A stretch of DNA of 64,000 bases from Christiangramia sp. OXR-203. Lineage in GTDB: Bacteria; Bacteroidota; Bacteroidia; Flavobacteriales; Flavobacteriaceae. Below the pieces are notes generated by a model that saw nothing but the letters and a program-made list of their open reading frames with translations, did no database searches and was not told where the DNA came from. Position 1 is the stretch's first letter. Every line of letters starts with the position of its first letter. Shown here piece by piece: positions 26,197-35,774 of the stretch. Both the position numbers and the translations under genes were made by a program. The stretch covers positions 1,550,001 to 1,614,000 of the forward strand of contig NZ_CP139698.1 in NCBI RefSeq assembly GCF_034372165.1. The letters run 5' to 3'.

Positions 26197-27083
26197 TAAT
26201 CTAGTTCTAATTTCTCACGCAAATGTAAATCTTTATTCGAATTCTTATTCCAGTAATCGGTTCTTAATTGTGCTTTTTTAGTGGCGGTGGTCGTTAAAAT
26301 TTTTGCGTTAGGACTCTTGCCTATCGGAGCTGATTCCTCCCATTTTTCAATAGGAAAAGGCGTCATTTTACCCAGATAAATCTTTAATGTGCGGTTTAGT
26401 TCTGGATAGTGTAACTGGTAGATATTATATTGCTCATTGGTAAGAAATTGTCCTTCAGCATTGAAAGCACGTACCGGTAGATGATTCAGTCTTAAAAATT
26501 CAAGGGATGGCAGTATTTTAAACGATCCTACCGGAACACGATCAAGGTCGATCCTGAGCAAATTCCATATTTCGTTTTCAAGATGTATGGGATTTAATTT
26601 TAAATATTGATCTGCTTCTCCGGCGAAATAGGAATGACTTGTAATATCAAAATCTTCGCGGTTATTTAATTGCATATAAACCTGGCCACACCATTCCTGT
26701 ACTGAAGCTGAAATTTTTAGCGCATGTTCATTTCCGTCGAGAGGAAAGAAGCTACTCTGCATGATACTGTAAGGATAGATACCTGTATTGAAATTTTTGG
26801 TGCTGTTTAGTTTGAGAACAGAAACTTTGTTGAAAGCTTCATCGCTTGATTTTACCTGTTCTGTTACAGAAAAGTCTTCAGTAACATAAATAAGCGTCGC
26901 AGTTCCTTTCCGTAGTTCACCATACCGGGATTGTTCGAGATCGTAAGTAGTAATTTCTGCTTTTCCGGAATACCAGTAGTCCTTAAAGTCTTCAGTTAAC
27001 CTGAATTCGTTTCCGTAGGATTCCCTGTCTGCACAGGAAATGATAAGCATTGAAATCGCGAAAAGTGTAAGGTATCGTTTCAT
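26196..27083 (-). CDS. Putative lipoprotein linked to maf
   Basis: The 295-residue protein starts MKRYLTLFAISMLIISCADR, a lipobox with Cys at 17. The body lacks a motif I recognise; WCGQVYMQLNNRED and FPLDGNEHALKISASVQEWC are conserved-looking stretches. It is sometimes mislabelled septum formation inhibitor Maf, probably because it always accompanies maf in flavobacteria. It lies 15 bp after maf. Role unknown. Confidence 0.8.
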   Translation of the reverse strand: MKRYLTLFAISMLIISCADRESYGNEFRLTEDFKDYWYSGKAEITTYDLEQSRYGELRKGTATLIYVTEDFSVTEQVKSSDEAFNKVSVLKLNSTKNFNTGIYPYSIMQSSFFPLDGNEHALKISASVQEWCGQVYMQLNNREDFDITSHSYFAGEADQYLKLNPIHLENEIWNLLRIDLDRVPVGSFKILPSLEFLRLNHLPVRAFNAEGQFLTNEQYNIYQLHYPELNRTLKIYLGKMTPFPIEKWEESAPIGKSPNAKILTTTATKKAQLRTDYWNKNSNKDLHLREKLELD

Positions 27084-27098
27084 CGTTATGATGACAAT

Positions 27099-27695
27099 TT
27101 ACGAATTTTCCTCTTTAAGTATGCGTTTCAGGGTTTTATAGACCAGATTCGTAGGTAGACCAACCACATTGAAGTAGCTTCCGCTAATAGATTCTATCCC
27201 AATTAAACCTATCCATTCCTGTATTGCGTAACCACCAGCTTTATCGAAAGGTTTATAATTCGTCACATAGAACTCGATCTCTTCTTGGGTAAGATCTGCA
27301 AATATTACTTTGGTGGTGTAATTTAGAACTTCCTGCTTATTTCTGTATGTGAAGCATACCGAAGTGATGACTTCATGTTCTTTATCTGAAAGCAGGTTGA
27401 TCATCTCCACGGCATGATCATGATCTTTTGGTTTTTCAAGTGCCTTAGCTTCACAATACACAATGGTATCACTCGTGATCAATATCTGATTCTCTTGTAG
27501 ACCCTTGAATGCTTCAGCCTTTAATTTGGCAAGAAAATCTGTGATCTCTTTGCCTTCAAGATCTTCAGGATAGATCTCGTCTACAGAGCGTACATCTATG
27601 GTCACAGGTATTAGAAGATCTTCGAAAAATTTCTGTCTTCTGGGAGAGCCTGAAGCAAGAATGATCTCGTAGTCTTTTATTAAATTCTGAATCAT
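27099..27695 (-). CDS. maf: Maf family nucleotide pyrophosphatase
   Basis: Maf hydrolyses dTTP, UTP or modified nucleotides to monophosphates. The 198-residue protein has LASGSPRRQKFFEDL, the catalytic SDTIVYC and the late KAGGYAIQEW. It lies 2 bp downstream of the ubiA-like gene, within the same operon. Confidence 0.93.
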   Translation of the reverse strand: MIQNLIKDYEIILASGSPRRQKFFEDLLIPVTIDVRSVDEIYPEDLEGKEITDFLAKLKAEAFKGLQENQILITSDTIVYCEAKALEKPKDHDHAVEMINLLSDKEHEVITSVCFTYRNKQEVLNYTTKVIFADLTQEEIEFYVTNYKPFDKAGGYAIQEWIGLIGIESISGSYFNVVGLPTNLVYKTLKRILKEENS

Positions 27696-27697
27696 AG

Positions 27698-28612
27698 TTA
27701 AAGGATTATAAATTGTAACAGGCCTATAGATAGTAAACCGAAAAATAATACTGCTTTTAGAAGTTTACTTAACCTTGAGTATTCAGATTTCTTTGATGCT
27801 GTCCAGATATTTACCTGGAAGAATAATAGGGGAGCGAGCAAGAGAAATAATGCATAGACCACTGCCGCAGTGTTTCCGAAGAGATATTCATAAACATAAT
27901 AGATCAGGAAACCTATAGGTACAAGCCCTAATAAGAACAATACCTGGTTTGTTCGTTTCTTACCAAGTGCGATGGGCAGTGTTTTATATCCTGCATTGTA
28001 ATCTCCATCAATATCTTCCTGATCCTTTACGATTTCACGAAGCAAATTCACCAGGAAAGCGAAGATGGAATAATCGATCAAAATTGAGAAGATCGTGGAT
28101 TGTGTAGGCTGATTCTGCGGAGTGATCGCAGGTAGCAGGTCATAAAGTCCAACACCAATTGGGATGAGGCCTACAATAAGGCTTACCAGAATGTTTCCTA
28201 TAAGTATGCTTTGTTGAAACTGGGAATTATAAAGATATAATATTGCCGAGCCAAATATAAAGAATGCTGAAAACCCAGGAACACCCACCATATTGGAAAC
28301 ATAAAAACCTAAGCCTACACCAATAATGCTCAATAAAAAGAACATGCGGTATGCACTTTTTTCAGAAATACCGGTTTTAATATAGGTTTTGGATGGCTTA
28401 TTTTTTTGATCGGCTTCCACATCAAATATATCGTTGATTACGTAACCAGAGGCAGCAACCGAAACTACTGCCAGTACCAGCATGGAAAATCCAAATAGAT
28501 TTAAGGTGATCGCCACATCAAACGGCTCGAACAAACCATATTTAATAAGATACATGGTAAGTGCAATGAATAATAGATTCCCTGGTCTTATCAGCTTCAA
28601 ATAATCCAGCAT
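27698..28612 (-). CDS. UbiA-family prenyltransferase
   Basis: The 304-residue integral membrane protein has about eight or nine helices and the two Asp-rich prenyl-diphosphate-binding motifs: NDIFDVEADQKNKP and DQEDIDGD. It belongs to the branch often annotated geranylgeranylglycerol-phosphate geranylgeranyltransferase in Bacteroidota. The acceptor is unknown. Its start abuts the kdsC stop with no gap. Confidence 0.88.
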   Translation of the reverse strand: MLDYLKLIRPGNLLFIALTMYLIKYGLFEPFDVAITLNLFGFSMLVLAVVSVAASGYVINDIFDVEADQKNKPSKTYIKTGISEKSAYRMFFLLSIIGVGLGFYVSNMVGVPGFSAFFIFGSAILYLYNSQFQQSILIGNILVSLIVGLIPIGVGLYDLLPAITPQNQPTQSTIFSILIDYSIFAFLVNLLREIVKDQEDIDGDYNAGYKTLPIALGKKRTNQVLFLLGLVPIGFLIYYVYEYLFGNTAAVVYALFLLLAPLLFFQVNIWTASKKSEYSRLSKLLKAVLFFGLLSIGLLQFIIL

Positions 28613-29128
28613 TTATGAATTCTTTTCCATCCATTTTCCCTGAACTTTCATCACTTGCTCGATCACGTCACGAACACAGCCTTCCCCGCCATTTTTATGA
28701 GATACATACAACGAAATTTCCTTTAATTCTGCAACTGCATCCTGAGGGCAACAAGGCAATCCCACTAATTTCATAGGATAGTAATCTGGAATATCATCAC
28801 CCATGTATAAGACCTGCTCCGGTTTAATGTCGTAAATGTCAAAGAATTCATCCATTTGCTCCACTTTATCGTCCACTCCAAGATAAATATCGGTAATACC
28901 AAGCCCACGAAGTCGCTCGCGAACCCCTTCATTTTTACCGCCACTAATAATACATACGGTAAATCCAGCTTTTAGAGCCATTTTCATAGCATAACCATCC
29001 TTGGTATTCATAGTTCTTAAAAGCTCGCCTTTGGTTGAAATCTGTAATGAACCATCGGTTAATACGCCATCAACATCAAATACGAATGTAGTGATCTGGT
29101 TGAGGTATTCTTTATAACTTTTTTCCAT
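28613..29128 (-). CDS. kdsC: KdsC-like HAD phosphatase (Kdo 8-phosphate phosphatase)
   Basis: The 171-residue HAD hydrolase has the catalytic D18-V-D20 (VFDVDGVLTDG), motif II IISGGKNEG and the GDDIPDYYPM motif. The short cap-less form is typical of KdsC, which yields Kdo for lipid A-core. kdsB is at 16003-16755. It overlaps the upstream DUF2520 gene by 17 bp. Confidence 0.88.
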   Translation of the reverse strand: MEKSYKEYLNQITTFVFDVDGVLTDGSLQISTKGELLRTMNTKDGYAMKMALKAGFTVCIISGGKNEGVRERLRGLGITDIYLGVDDKVEQMDEFFDIYDIKPEQVLYMGDDIPDYYPMKLVGLPCCPQDAVAELKEISLYVSHKNGGEGCVRDVIEQVMKVQGKWMEKNS

Positions 29129-29873
29129 GTGTTTTTTGAATAGAGTCGGTTAGTGCTTTATAAATTATTTGTCGGTCCTCATTCAGCATTTGTAAATGAG
29201 TTTCGATTGTTTTTTCGTCGTTTCTTAGGGCTGGACCAGTTTGAGCGTCATATGGTGGCAGATCCTGAATCTTATCGAAAGTCTCCTGAATAAGCGGCCT
29301 TAAAATATCAAATGGTAATTCGTTTTCATGGCAATAATCTGCCGCTATGGTAAACAGGTGATTTGTGAAATTGTTCACGATCACTGCGGAAAGGTGCAAG
29401 GCTCGTCGTTGTTCCGAATTTACCTCGAAAACCTTTGAAGATATTATATTTCCTAACTCCTTCAGTTTCGCAAGATTTTCTTCTGAATTAGCCTCGATAC
29501 AAAGAGGAATATTTGAAAAACTTACTTCCTTATTTTTACTGAAGGTTTGCAATGGATAGAATATTCCGAAGTTATTTAACATCGATAAATTATCCATCGC
29601 TACACTGCCGGAAGTATGAACTACAAGTCCCTTGTTAATACTTAATTTTTGAGCGACCTCAGAAATTGCTTCATCTCGCACCGCAAGAATGTAAATATCT
29701 GCTTCAGCCAGCTTAGCGTAATCACTTATGACTTCAGTAGTATTTCCAATAAAGTCTAATTTTTCAGGTTTCCGGCTAAACAATTGTATCACATCAACTT
29801 CAGGCGTTAACTTGAAGTTTTGGTATAAATGAATACCAACATTGCCGGCACCCAGGATGACTACTTTTATCAT
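29112..29873 (-). CDS. Rossmann-fold / DUF2520 protein
   Basis: The 253-residue protein begins IKVVILGAGNVGIHL, a Rossmann motif, then a middle like NADP-dependent reductases (VHTSGSVAMDNL, FYPLQTFSKNKEV) and a helical C-terminal DUF2520 domain (HLSAVIVNNFTNHLF, RNDEKTIETHLQML). The fold resembles 6-phosphogluconate and F420-dependent dehydrogenases; substrate unknown. It is the first gene of the DUF2520-kdsC-ubiA-maf-lipoprotein-mscS set. Confidence 0.88.
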   Translation of the reverse strand: MIKVVILGAGNVGIHLYQNFKLTPEVDVIQLFSRKPEKLDFIGNTTEVISDYAKLAEADIYILAVRDEAISEVAQKLSINKGLVVHTSGSVAMDNLSMLNNFGIFYPLQTFSKNKEVSFSNIPLCIEANSEENLAKLKELGNIISSKVFEVNSEQRRALHLSAVIVNNFTNHLFTIAADYCHENELPFDILRPLIQETFDKIQDLPPYDAQTGPALRNDEKTIETHLQMLNEDRQIIYKALTDSIQKTHGKKL

Positions 29874-29967
29874 GCGGCTAAATTACCAAAAATTTCAAGG
29901 TATAGAAATTAACAGGTGTTGACTTGAGATTCGAGGTTTTAGCCGCTAAAAAACGATAAAATATCGT

Positions 29968-29975
29968 TAAATTTG
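29968..29975 (+). promoter_or_regulatory. -7 box that decides the ccs start
   Basis: TAAATTTG matches TANNTTTG. An in-frame TTG at 29973 lies inside it, so the ATG at 30000 is the true start. Confidence 0.6.
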
Positions 29976-29999
29976 CAGCCGTTAAAAAGACACTTTTTC

Positions 30000-32900
30000 A
30001 TGCAGAAAAAAATAGCCTCTATCCTTTTTTCTACCCGAATAATGGCCGTCCTGTTTATCATCTTTGCAATTGCCATGGCCATGGGAACATTTATAGAAAG
30101 CTGGTACAGTATCGAAACGGCAAGAATTCTAATTTACAATACCTGGTGGTTCGAAGGGATCATGTTATTTCTTCTTATCAATTTCGTTGGGAATATCAAG
30201 CGATATAAGCTTCACGAAAAAGAAAAATGGAGTAGTTTATTACTGCATCTTTCCTTTATTCTCATCTTAATTGGAGCATTTGTGACCAGGTACATTAGCT
30301 ACGAAGGGGTGATGCCAATTCGTGAAGGCGAAACTACCAATAAGTTCATGACCTACGAGACGTACCTGACCTTCTTTATAGATGGGGAGATCGATGGGGA
30401 GGCGAGAAGAAGAGTGCTACAGGAAGATGTTCTTTTTGGTCCTGAAGTTGAAAACGACTATGTTCTTAATACCGATTTTAACGGCACACCTGTAAAATTT
30501 GAAGTCACGAATTTTATTCATGGTGCAGAAGAAGCTCTGGTTCCTACAGAGGATGGCGAGAATTATCTTAAGATCGTAGAAGCAGGGGACGGTTCAAGAC
30601 ACGACCATTATCTTAAAGAAGGTGAGGTTAGCAATATCCACAATACTTTATTTACGCTTAATAGTCCGCAGGATGGCGCTATCAATATTCAGCTTACTGA
30701 AAATGGGGAATACCAGATAGATTCTCCATTTGAGGGAACCTATATGCGTATGGCAGATCAAAAGCAGGGAACTTTGGTTAGTGACTCTACACAAACTCTT
30801 ATGTTGAGGTCGCTTTATAATATTGGAAGCATGCAATTCGTAATCCCGGAACCAGTGGTTACCGGAGAATATGATGTGGTGCCTACTAACCCTAAAACGA
30901 AGCAGGATCTTGATGCTGTAACGCTGGATATAACAGCCAATGGTAAAACAGAAACGATCACATTGCTGGGCGGACAGGGAACTGTAGCAGATCCACAGGC
31001 GATCAATTTTGACGGATTGGAAGTTTTTGTTAATTACGGCAGTATTGAAAAAGAACTGCCATTTGCTTTGAAACTGAACGATTTCATTGCAGAAAAATAC
31101 CCTGGTACTGCAGATAGAGCAACACCTGGTTACGCAAGTTTCAGGAGTGAAGTGGAGATCGTGGAAGATGGAGAAAAACCTGAGCCTTATTCTATTTATA
31201 TGAATCACGTACTGGATCATAAAGGTTATAGATTTTTCCAATCAAGTTTTGACCCGGATGAAAAGGGTACAGTACTTTCTATAAACCGTGATTTCTGGGG
31301 AACCTGGATCACTTATATAGGTTATTTCTTATTGTATTTCGGACTTATGTGGATATTGTTTGACAAAGGTTCCCGTTTTGGTAATCTAAAAGTGATGCTG
31401 GAAAAGATCAAAGACAAGAAAAAGGCATTGGCAGTAGTAGCATTAATGCTAATGTCATCTGTTGGTTTTTCTCAAGATGATGATCATGCTCACAATCAGA
31501 ATTCGAAACAGCAGATCGATAGTATCATTGTATCTAATGCTGTGAAAGAAGAGCACGCCGATAAATTTGGAAGATTGATCATTCAGGATGCCGGAGGAAG
31601 AATGAAGCCTGCAAATACGTATTCTTCAGAATTACTTCGAAAATTAAGTAAAAGTGATACTTATGCCGGTTTAAGTTCAGACCAGGTGCTGGTTTCTATT
31701 ACTGAAAATCCTGCATTCTGGTACCAGGCACAGGTTATTTATGTAGAAAAGAAGAACGATAGTCTGCACCAGATCCTTGATGTAGAAGAAGGTAGAAAAT
31801 ACCTTGCTTTGATGGACTTTTTCGACGAAAAAGGAGGTTATAAACTTTCTCCTTACCTGGAAGGTGCTTATAAAGCAGCTGTTCCGAATAAATTTCAGAA
31901 GGATTTTATAGAGACAGATAAAAAAGTAAATCTTTTATATCAGGCAGTACAGGGAAAAGTACTGAAAATATTCCCTATTCCTGAAGACGAGAATAATAAA
32001 TGGGTTTCCTATCCCGAACTGGATGAAACCAATTTCACAGGAATGGACTCGGTTTATACAAAGCAGATCCTTCCGCTATATATGAGTGCTCTTAAAACTG
32101 CACGGGAGACCAGCGATTACGAAAAAGCAGATCAGTATCTGGAAAGCATTCAAAGCTTTCAGGAGAAATTTGGGGGAGATGTGATGCCTTCCGAAGATAA
32201 AGTGAATGCTGAAATCTTATACAATGAATATGATGTCTTTAGAAACCTGTTCTGGATGTACATGCTTGCTGGTCTGGCCATGCTGGTATTTGTGATTGTC
32301 CAGATCTTTAAGGACAATAAAATTATACGAGCTCTTATTTATACCGGTGCGGCGGCGATCATCATTCTTTTTGTAGTGCATACGGCAGGACTTGCGGCCA
32401 GGTGGTATATCTCTGGACACGCTCCCTGGAGTGATGCGTATGAGTCGATGATCTACGTGGCTTGGGCTACTATGTTCTTTGGGCTGGCCTTTGGTAGAAA
32501 ATCAAATCTTACGATCGCATCTACTGCTTTTGTGGCCTCCATGATTTTAATGGTTGCCCACTGGAACTGGATGGATCCGGCAATTGCCAATCTACCGCCG
32601 GTACTAAATTCATATTGGTTAATGATCCATGTGTCTGTTATCGTTGGTAGTTATGGTCCGTTTACATTAGGAATGATCCTAGGCGTGGTTTCCTTAATTT
32701 TAATGATCCTTACCAATGACAAGAACAAGAAGAAAATGGACATTAATATAAAAGAGATCACGATCATTACTGAAATGGCATTGACCGTTGGTTTAGTGAT
32801 GCTGACTATCGGAAACTTCCTGGGTGGCCAGTGGGCTAATGAGAGCTGGGGACGTTACTGGGGCTGGGATCCAAAAGAGACCTGGGCTTTGATTAGTATT

Positions 32901-33161
32901 ATGGTATATGCTTTTGTGATCCATATGAGATTGGTTCCAGGTTTAAGAAGTAGATGGTTTTTTAATCTAATGGCGATCATTGCTTTTGCAAGTATTATGA
33001 TGACCTATTTTGGAGTGAATTTCTACCTAAGTGGTTTGCATTCCTATGCGAGTGGTGATAAGGTTATCACTCCAACATTTATCTATTATACCTTAGGTGC
33101 TGTAGCAATTTTAGGTACTGTATCCTACTTTAAATACCAGAAACACTTCGCTAAGAAGTAG
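30000..33161 (+). CDS. ccsBA: Cytochrome c biogenesis protein, ResB-CcsA fusion
   Basis: This single-chain system II protein exports and attaches haem to apocytochromes c. From ATG 30000 it has 1053 residues. The first about 460 residues are ResB/CcsB-like, with N-terminal helices and a periplasmic domain. Around residue 475 is a helix and FSQDDDHAH junction resembling an embedded former signal peptide. The C-terminal third is CcsA, with the WWD-type haem-binding loop (WGRYWGWDPKETWAL) and flanking His. A terminator follows. Confidence 0.94.
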   Translation: MQKKIASILFSTRIMAVLFIIFAIAMAMGTFIESWYSIETARILIYNTWWFEGIMLFLLINFVGNIKRYKLHEKEKWSSLLLHLSFILILIGAFVTRYISYEGVMPIREGETTNKFMTYETYLTFFIDGEIDGEARRRVLQEDVLFGPEVENDYVLNTDFNGTPVKFEVTNFIHGAEEALVPTEDGENYLKIVEAGDGSRHDHYLKEGEVSNIHNTLFTLNSPQDGAINIQLTENGEYQIDSPFEGTYMRMADQKQGTLVSDSTQTLMLRSLYNIGSMQFVIPEPVVTGEYDVVPTNPKTKQDLDAVTLDITANGKTETITLLGGQGTVADPQAINFDGLEVFVNYGSIEKELPFALKLNDFIAEKYPGTADRATPGYASFRSEVEIVEDGEKPEPYSIYMNHVLDHKGYRFFQSSFDPDEKGTVLSINRDFWGTWITYIGYFLLYFGLMWILFDKGSRFGNLKVMLEKIKDKKKALAVVALMLMSSVGFSQDDDHAHNQNSKQQIDSIIVSNAVKEEHADKFGRLIIQDAGGRMKPANTYSSELLRKLSKSDTYAGLSSDQVLVSITENPAFWYQAQVIYVEKKNDSLHQILDVEEGRKYLALMDFFDEKGGYKLSPYLEGAYKAAVPNKFQKDFIETDKKVNLLYQAVQGKVLKIFPIPEDENNKWVSYPELDETNFTGMDSVYTKQILPLYMSALKTARETSDYEKADQYLESIQSFQEKFGGDVMPSEDKVNAEILYNEYDVFRNLFWMYMLAGLAMLVFVIVQIFKDNKIIRALIYTGAAAIIILFVVHTAGLAARWYISGHAPWSDAYESMIYVAWATMFFGLAFGRKSNLTIASTAFVASMILMVAHWNWMDPAIANLPPVLNSYWLMIHVSVIVGSYGPFTLGMILGVVSLILMILTNDKNKKKMDINIKEITIITEMALTVGLVMLTIGNFLGGQWANESWGRYWGWDPKETWALISIMVYAFVIHMRLVPGLRSRWFFNLMAIIAFASIMMTYFGVNFYLSGLHSYASGDKVITPTFIYYTLGAVAILGTVSYFKYQKHFAKK

Positions 33162-33185
33162 ATAAATTTTTAAAGATCTTGACAT

Positions 33186-33217
33186 AAAAAAAGCCTGCTT
33201 TTAGAAGCAGGCTTTTT
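33186..33217. terminator. Bidirectional intrinsic terminator
   Basis: AAAGCCTGCTT, loop TTAG, AAGCAGGCTTT with flanking A and T runs, between ccsBA (+) and fumC (-). Confidence 0.92.
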
Positions 33218-33237
33218 CATTTTTATTGAAAACTTGA

Positions 33238-34635
33238 TTACTTAAGATTTCCAACCATATCTTTTGGATCTACCCATTCATCAAATTCTTCATTGGTAAC
33301 ATATCCCAGATTGGCAGCTTCTTCTTTTAAAGTAGTACCATTCTTATGAGCTGTGTTAGCAATTTCAGCAGCTTTGTAATATCCTATTTTAGTATTCAAA
33401 GCAGTAACCAGCATCAATGAATTATTTAGATGCTCTTTTATACGTTTATCGTTGGCTTCGATTCCACGAGCACAATGTTCCTCGAAAGAAAGACAGGCAT
33501 CACCAATAAGCTGTGCACTTTGTAATAAAGCGTTTGCCATTACCGGTTTAAATACGTTCAGTTCGAACTGTCCCTGCATTCCTCCTACGCTCATGGTTAC
33601 ATCGTTCCCCATGATCTGTGCACAAACCATGGTAAGAGCTTCACACTGGGTTGGATTAACCTTACCAGGCATGATCGAAGAACCTGGCTCGTTGGCTGGA
33701 ATATTAATCTCTCCAATACCACTTCTTGGTCCGGAAGCAAGCATTCTGATATCGTTTCCAATTTTGTTCAGCGAAACAGCAATCTGTTTCAGGGCTCCAT
33801 GAGTTTCTACAAATGCATCATGAGCTGCCAATGCTTCAAATTTATTTCCTGCAGAAATAAAAGGCATCTCCGTAAATTTCGCAATAAATTCAGCAACCCT
33901 TTTTGAATATCCTTTTGGAGTATTAAGTCCGGTTCCTACTGCAGTTCCACCTAAAGCAACTTCAGATAAATGAGGTAAAGTATTTTCCAAAGCTTTGATG
34001 CCATAATCTAACTGAGCAACGTAACCGCTGAATTCCTGACCAAGGGTTAGGGGAGTAGCGTCCATAAAATGGGTACGCCCAATTTTCACGGTATGCTTGA
34101 ATTCTTCAGATTTCTTTTTTAGAGTATCTCTTAGTTTTTTCAAACCTGGAAGAGTATTCGTAGTCACTTTTTTATACGCAGCAATATGCATTCCGGTCGG
34201 GAATGTATCGTTTGAAGATTGAGATTTATTCACATCATCATTTGGTTGAAGTGTTTTTTCCCCTTCACCAATATTCTTACCTGCCATCTGGTGAGCTCGG
34301 TTTGCGATCACTTCGTTCACATTCATGTTGCTCTGTGTACCACTTCCGGTTTGCCAGATCACCAATGGAAACTGATCATCGTGTTTACCTTCCAGGATCT
34401 CATCACAAACCTGAGCGATAAGGTCTCTCTTTTCCACAGGGAGAACACCAAGTTCACAGTTTGTATATGCAGCAGCTTTCTTTAAGTATGCGAAACCATA
34501 TATAATATCAAGTGGCATGGAGGACGCAGGTCCAATTTTGAAATTATTTCGGGAACGTTCAGTTTGAGCACCCCAGAGTTTATCTGAAGGAACTTTAACT
34601 TCCCCCATGGTATCTTTCTCTATTCTATAGTCCAT
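33238..34635 (-). CDS. fumC: Class II fumarate hydratase
   Basis: FumC interconverts fumarate and malate in the TCA cycle without an Fe-S cluster. The 465-residue protein starts [14 protein letters not shown] and carries the superfamily signature [15 protein letters not shown], plus [14 protein letters not shown] and [13 protein letters not shown]. It stands alone; TAACTTTG on the - strand at 34658-34665 is a TANNTTTG match 23 bp before the ATG. Confidence 0.97.
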   Translation of the reverse strand: MDYRIEKDTMGEVKVPSDKLWGAQTERSRNNFKIGPASSMPLDIIYGFAYLKKAAAYTNCELGVLPVEKRDLIAQVCDEILEGKHDDQFPLVIWQTGSGTQSNMNVNEVIANRAHQMAGKNIGEGEKTLQPNDDVNKSQSSNDTFPTGMHIAAYKKVTTNTLPGLKKLRDTLKKKSEEFKHTVKIGRTHFMDATPLTLGQEFSGYVAQLDYGIKALENTLPHLSEVALGGTAVGTGLNTPKGYSKRVAEFIAKFTEMPFISAGNKFEALAAHDAFVETHGALKQIAVSLNKIGNDIRMLASGPRSGIGEINIPANEPGSSIMPGKVNPTQCEALTMVCAQIMGNDVTMSVGGMQGQFELNVFKPVMANALLQSAQLIGDACLSFEEHCARGIEANDKRIKEHLNNSLMLVTALNTKIGYYKAAEIANTAHKNGTTLKEEAANLGYVTNEEFDEWVDPKDMVGNLK

Positions 34636-34912
34636 ATTTTAAAAATTGGTTGTGTCGCAAAGTTAATATTTCGATAATCTTATTAATCTAAAAAAACTTT
34701 AAAATTGGTGGTTCTTTTATTCTGAATTAATTTGATGGTAAATCGGCTTTTGATCACTTGAAAAAGACCTAAAACTCTATAAATTATAGATTATCCGTAT
34801 GGTTTAAAATATTGTGATACAGCATTTTAAGTATTAAATAGGGGGAAAATCCCTTTTCATTGCAGCATAACTAGCTTTATCTTTAGACTATTGTTTAACT
34901 AAATTCATAATA

Positions 34913-35422
34913 ATGAAAAAACAGCTAGTATTACTCGTTTTTTCATTAGTAGTTTCAATATCCCTCGTAAGTTGTAGTACTAATGATGATGGTCCTGCAG
35001 ATTCAGATCAATTTCTGAATGCTGATGTAAACGGAGTTCTTTTTAACTCATCTAATAATTCTGCTGCTCTTAGCTTCCGTAAAGATTACAATTCCCTGGG
35101 AACAGTTAGTTTGTACGTACGATCTATTTCTGATCGTGGCGAGATTCTCGATTTTCAGATCGAAAATTTTACCGGGATTGGAATTTACAGGCTTGGCGAC
35201 CAGGTTTATAACAAGAACTGGATAAGTTATAGTACTCACGATCATGATCTTTGGGCGATAATGCCTAATGGTGCTCTAAACGACAGGACTAACTATATCG
35301 AGATCACGAGTAATTCTGATGATCGTATTGAAGGAAAGATTTCCTGTAGTAAATTGTGGAATGAACAACAAAGTAGCTATGCACCAATTGAAGGGCAGTT
35401 TAAACTTAATATTCGGCTTTAA
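34913..35422 (+). CDS. Small lipoprotein, DUF6252-like
   Basis: The 169-residue protein has a lipobox (SISLVSCS, Cys at 21) and then a Ser/Asp-rich linker. The body (NADVNGVLFNSSNNS, FQIENFTGIGIYRLGD, EGQFKL at the end) is a beta-rich pattern like DUF6252 lipoproteins of Flavobacteriia. Role unknown, probably outer-membrane attached. Confidence 0.78.
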   Translation: MKKQLVLLVFSLVVSISLVSCSTNDDGPADSDQFLNADVNGVLFNSSNNSAALSFRKDYNSLGTVSLYVRSISDRGEILDFQIENFTGIGIYRLGDQVYNKNWISYSTHDHDLWAIMPNGALNDRTNYIEITSNSDDRIEGKISCSKLWNEQQSSYAPIEGQFKLNIRL

Positions 35423-35510
35423 ATACATCAATCAAAAGGCGAACAATTCCCTAAGTTTAATAATTCTTCAAAAAGTGATCAAATTCCTGTGATAAGCGAT
35501 CAGGTATTTA

Positions 35511-35518
35511 TATCTTTG
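35511..35518 (+). promoter_or_regulatory. -7 box of the 58-residue membrane protein gene
   Basis: TATCTTTG fully matches TANNTTTG and lies 27 bp before the ATG at 35546. Confidence 0.6.
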
Positions 35519-35545
35519 ACCTGATTTAAATCAAACTTTACCATT

Positions 35546-35722
35546 ATGTTCGAATTCGATCAATACCTTGGATTTTTAGCGTTCCTTACGATATTAACGA
35601 TGGGTTTCTGGCTTATGATCTTCCTGGTAGCTTTCGTTCCTTATTGGATCGGTGGGTCTGTTGGAGAATTGATCAAAGAAAAACGTGAAGCTCGTAAAAA
35701 AGCTAAAGCGGAAAAAGCATAA
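35546..35722 (+). CDS. 58-residue single-span membrane protein
   Basis: ATG at 35546 to TAA at 35720-35722. The product has a short acidic start (MFEFDQYLGF), one long hydrophobic stretch (about residues 9-36) and a Lys/Glu/Ala-rich tail (EKREARKKAKAEKA). It has its own -7 box and terminator, which supports a real monocistronic gene. Function unknown; resembles small inner-membrane proteins of Flavobacteriia. Confidence 0.75.
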   Translation: MFEFDQYLGFLAFLTILTMGFWLMIFLVAFVPYWIGGSVGELIKEKREARKKAKAEKA

Positions 35723-35753
35723 AAAAAAGGGACTTATTTAAGTCCCTTTTTTT
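35723..35753. terminator. Bidirectional intrinsic terminator
   Basis: AAGGGACTTATTTAAGTCCCTT with A and T tracts; stem GGGACTT/AAGTCCC. It separates two convergent genes. Confidence 0.92.
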
Positions 35754-35774
35754 ATTTCCTGTCATACCAGATTA

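Noticed and set aside
34636-34912. Small RNA or tRNA between fumC and the lipoprotein gene
   Set aside because: No cloverleaf and no T-run hairpin; the region is A+T-rich with two divergent -7-like boxes only.
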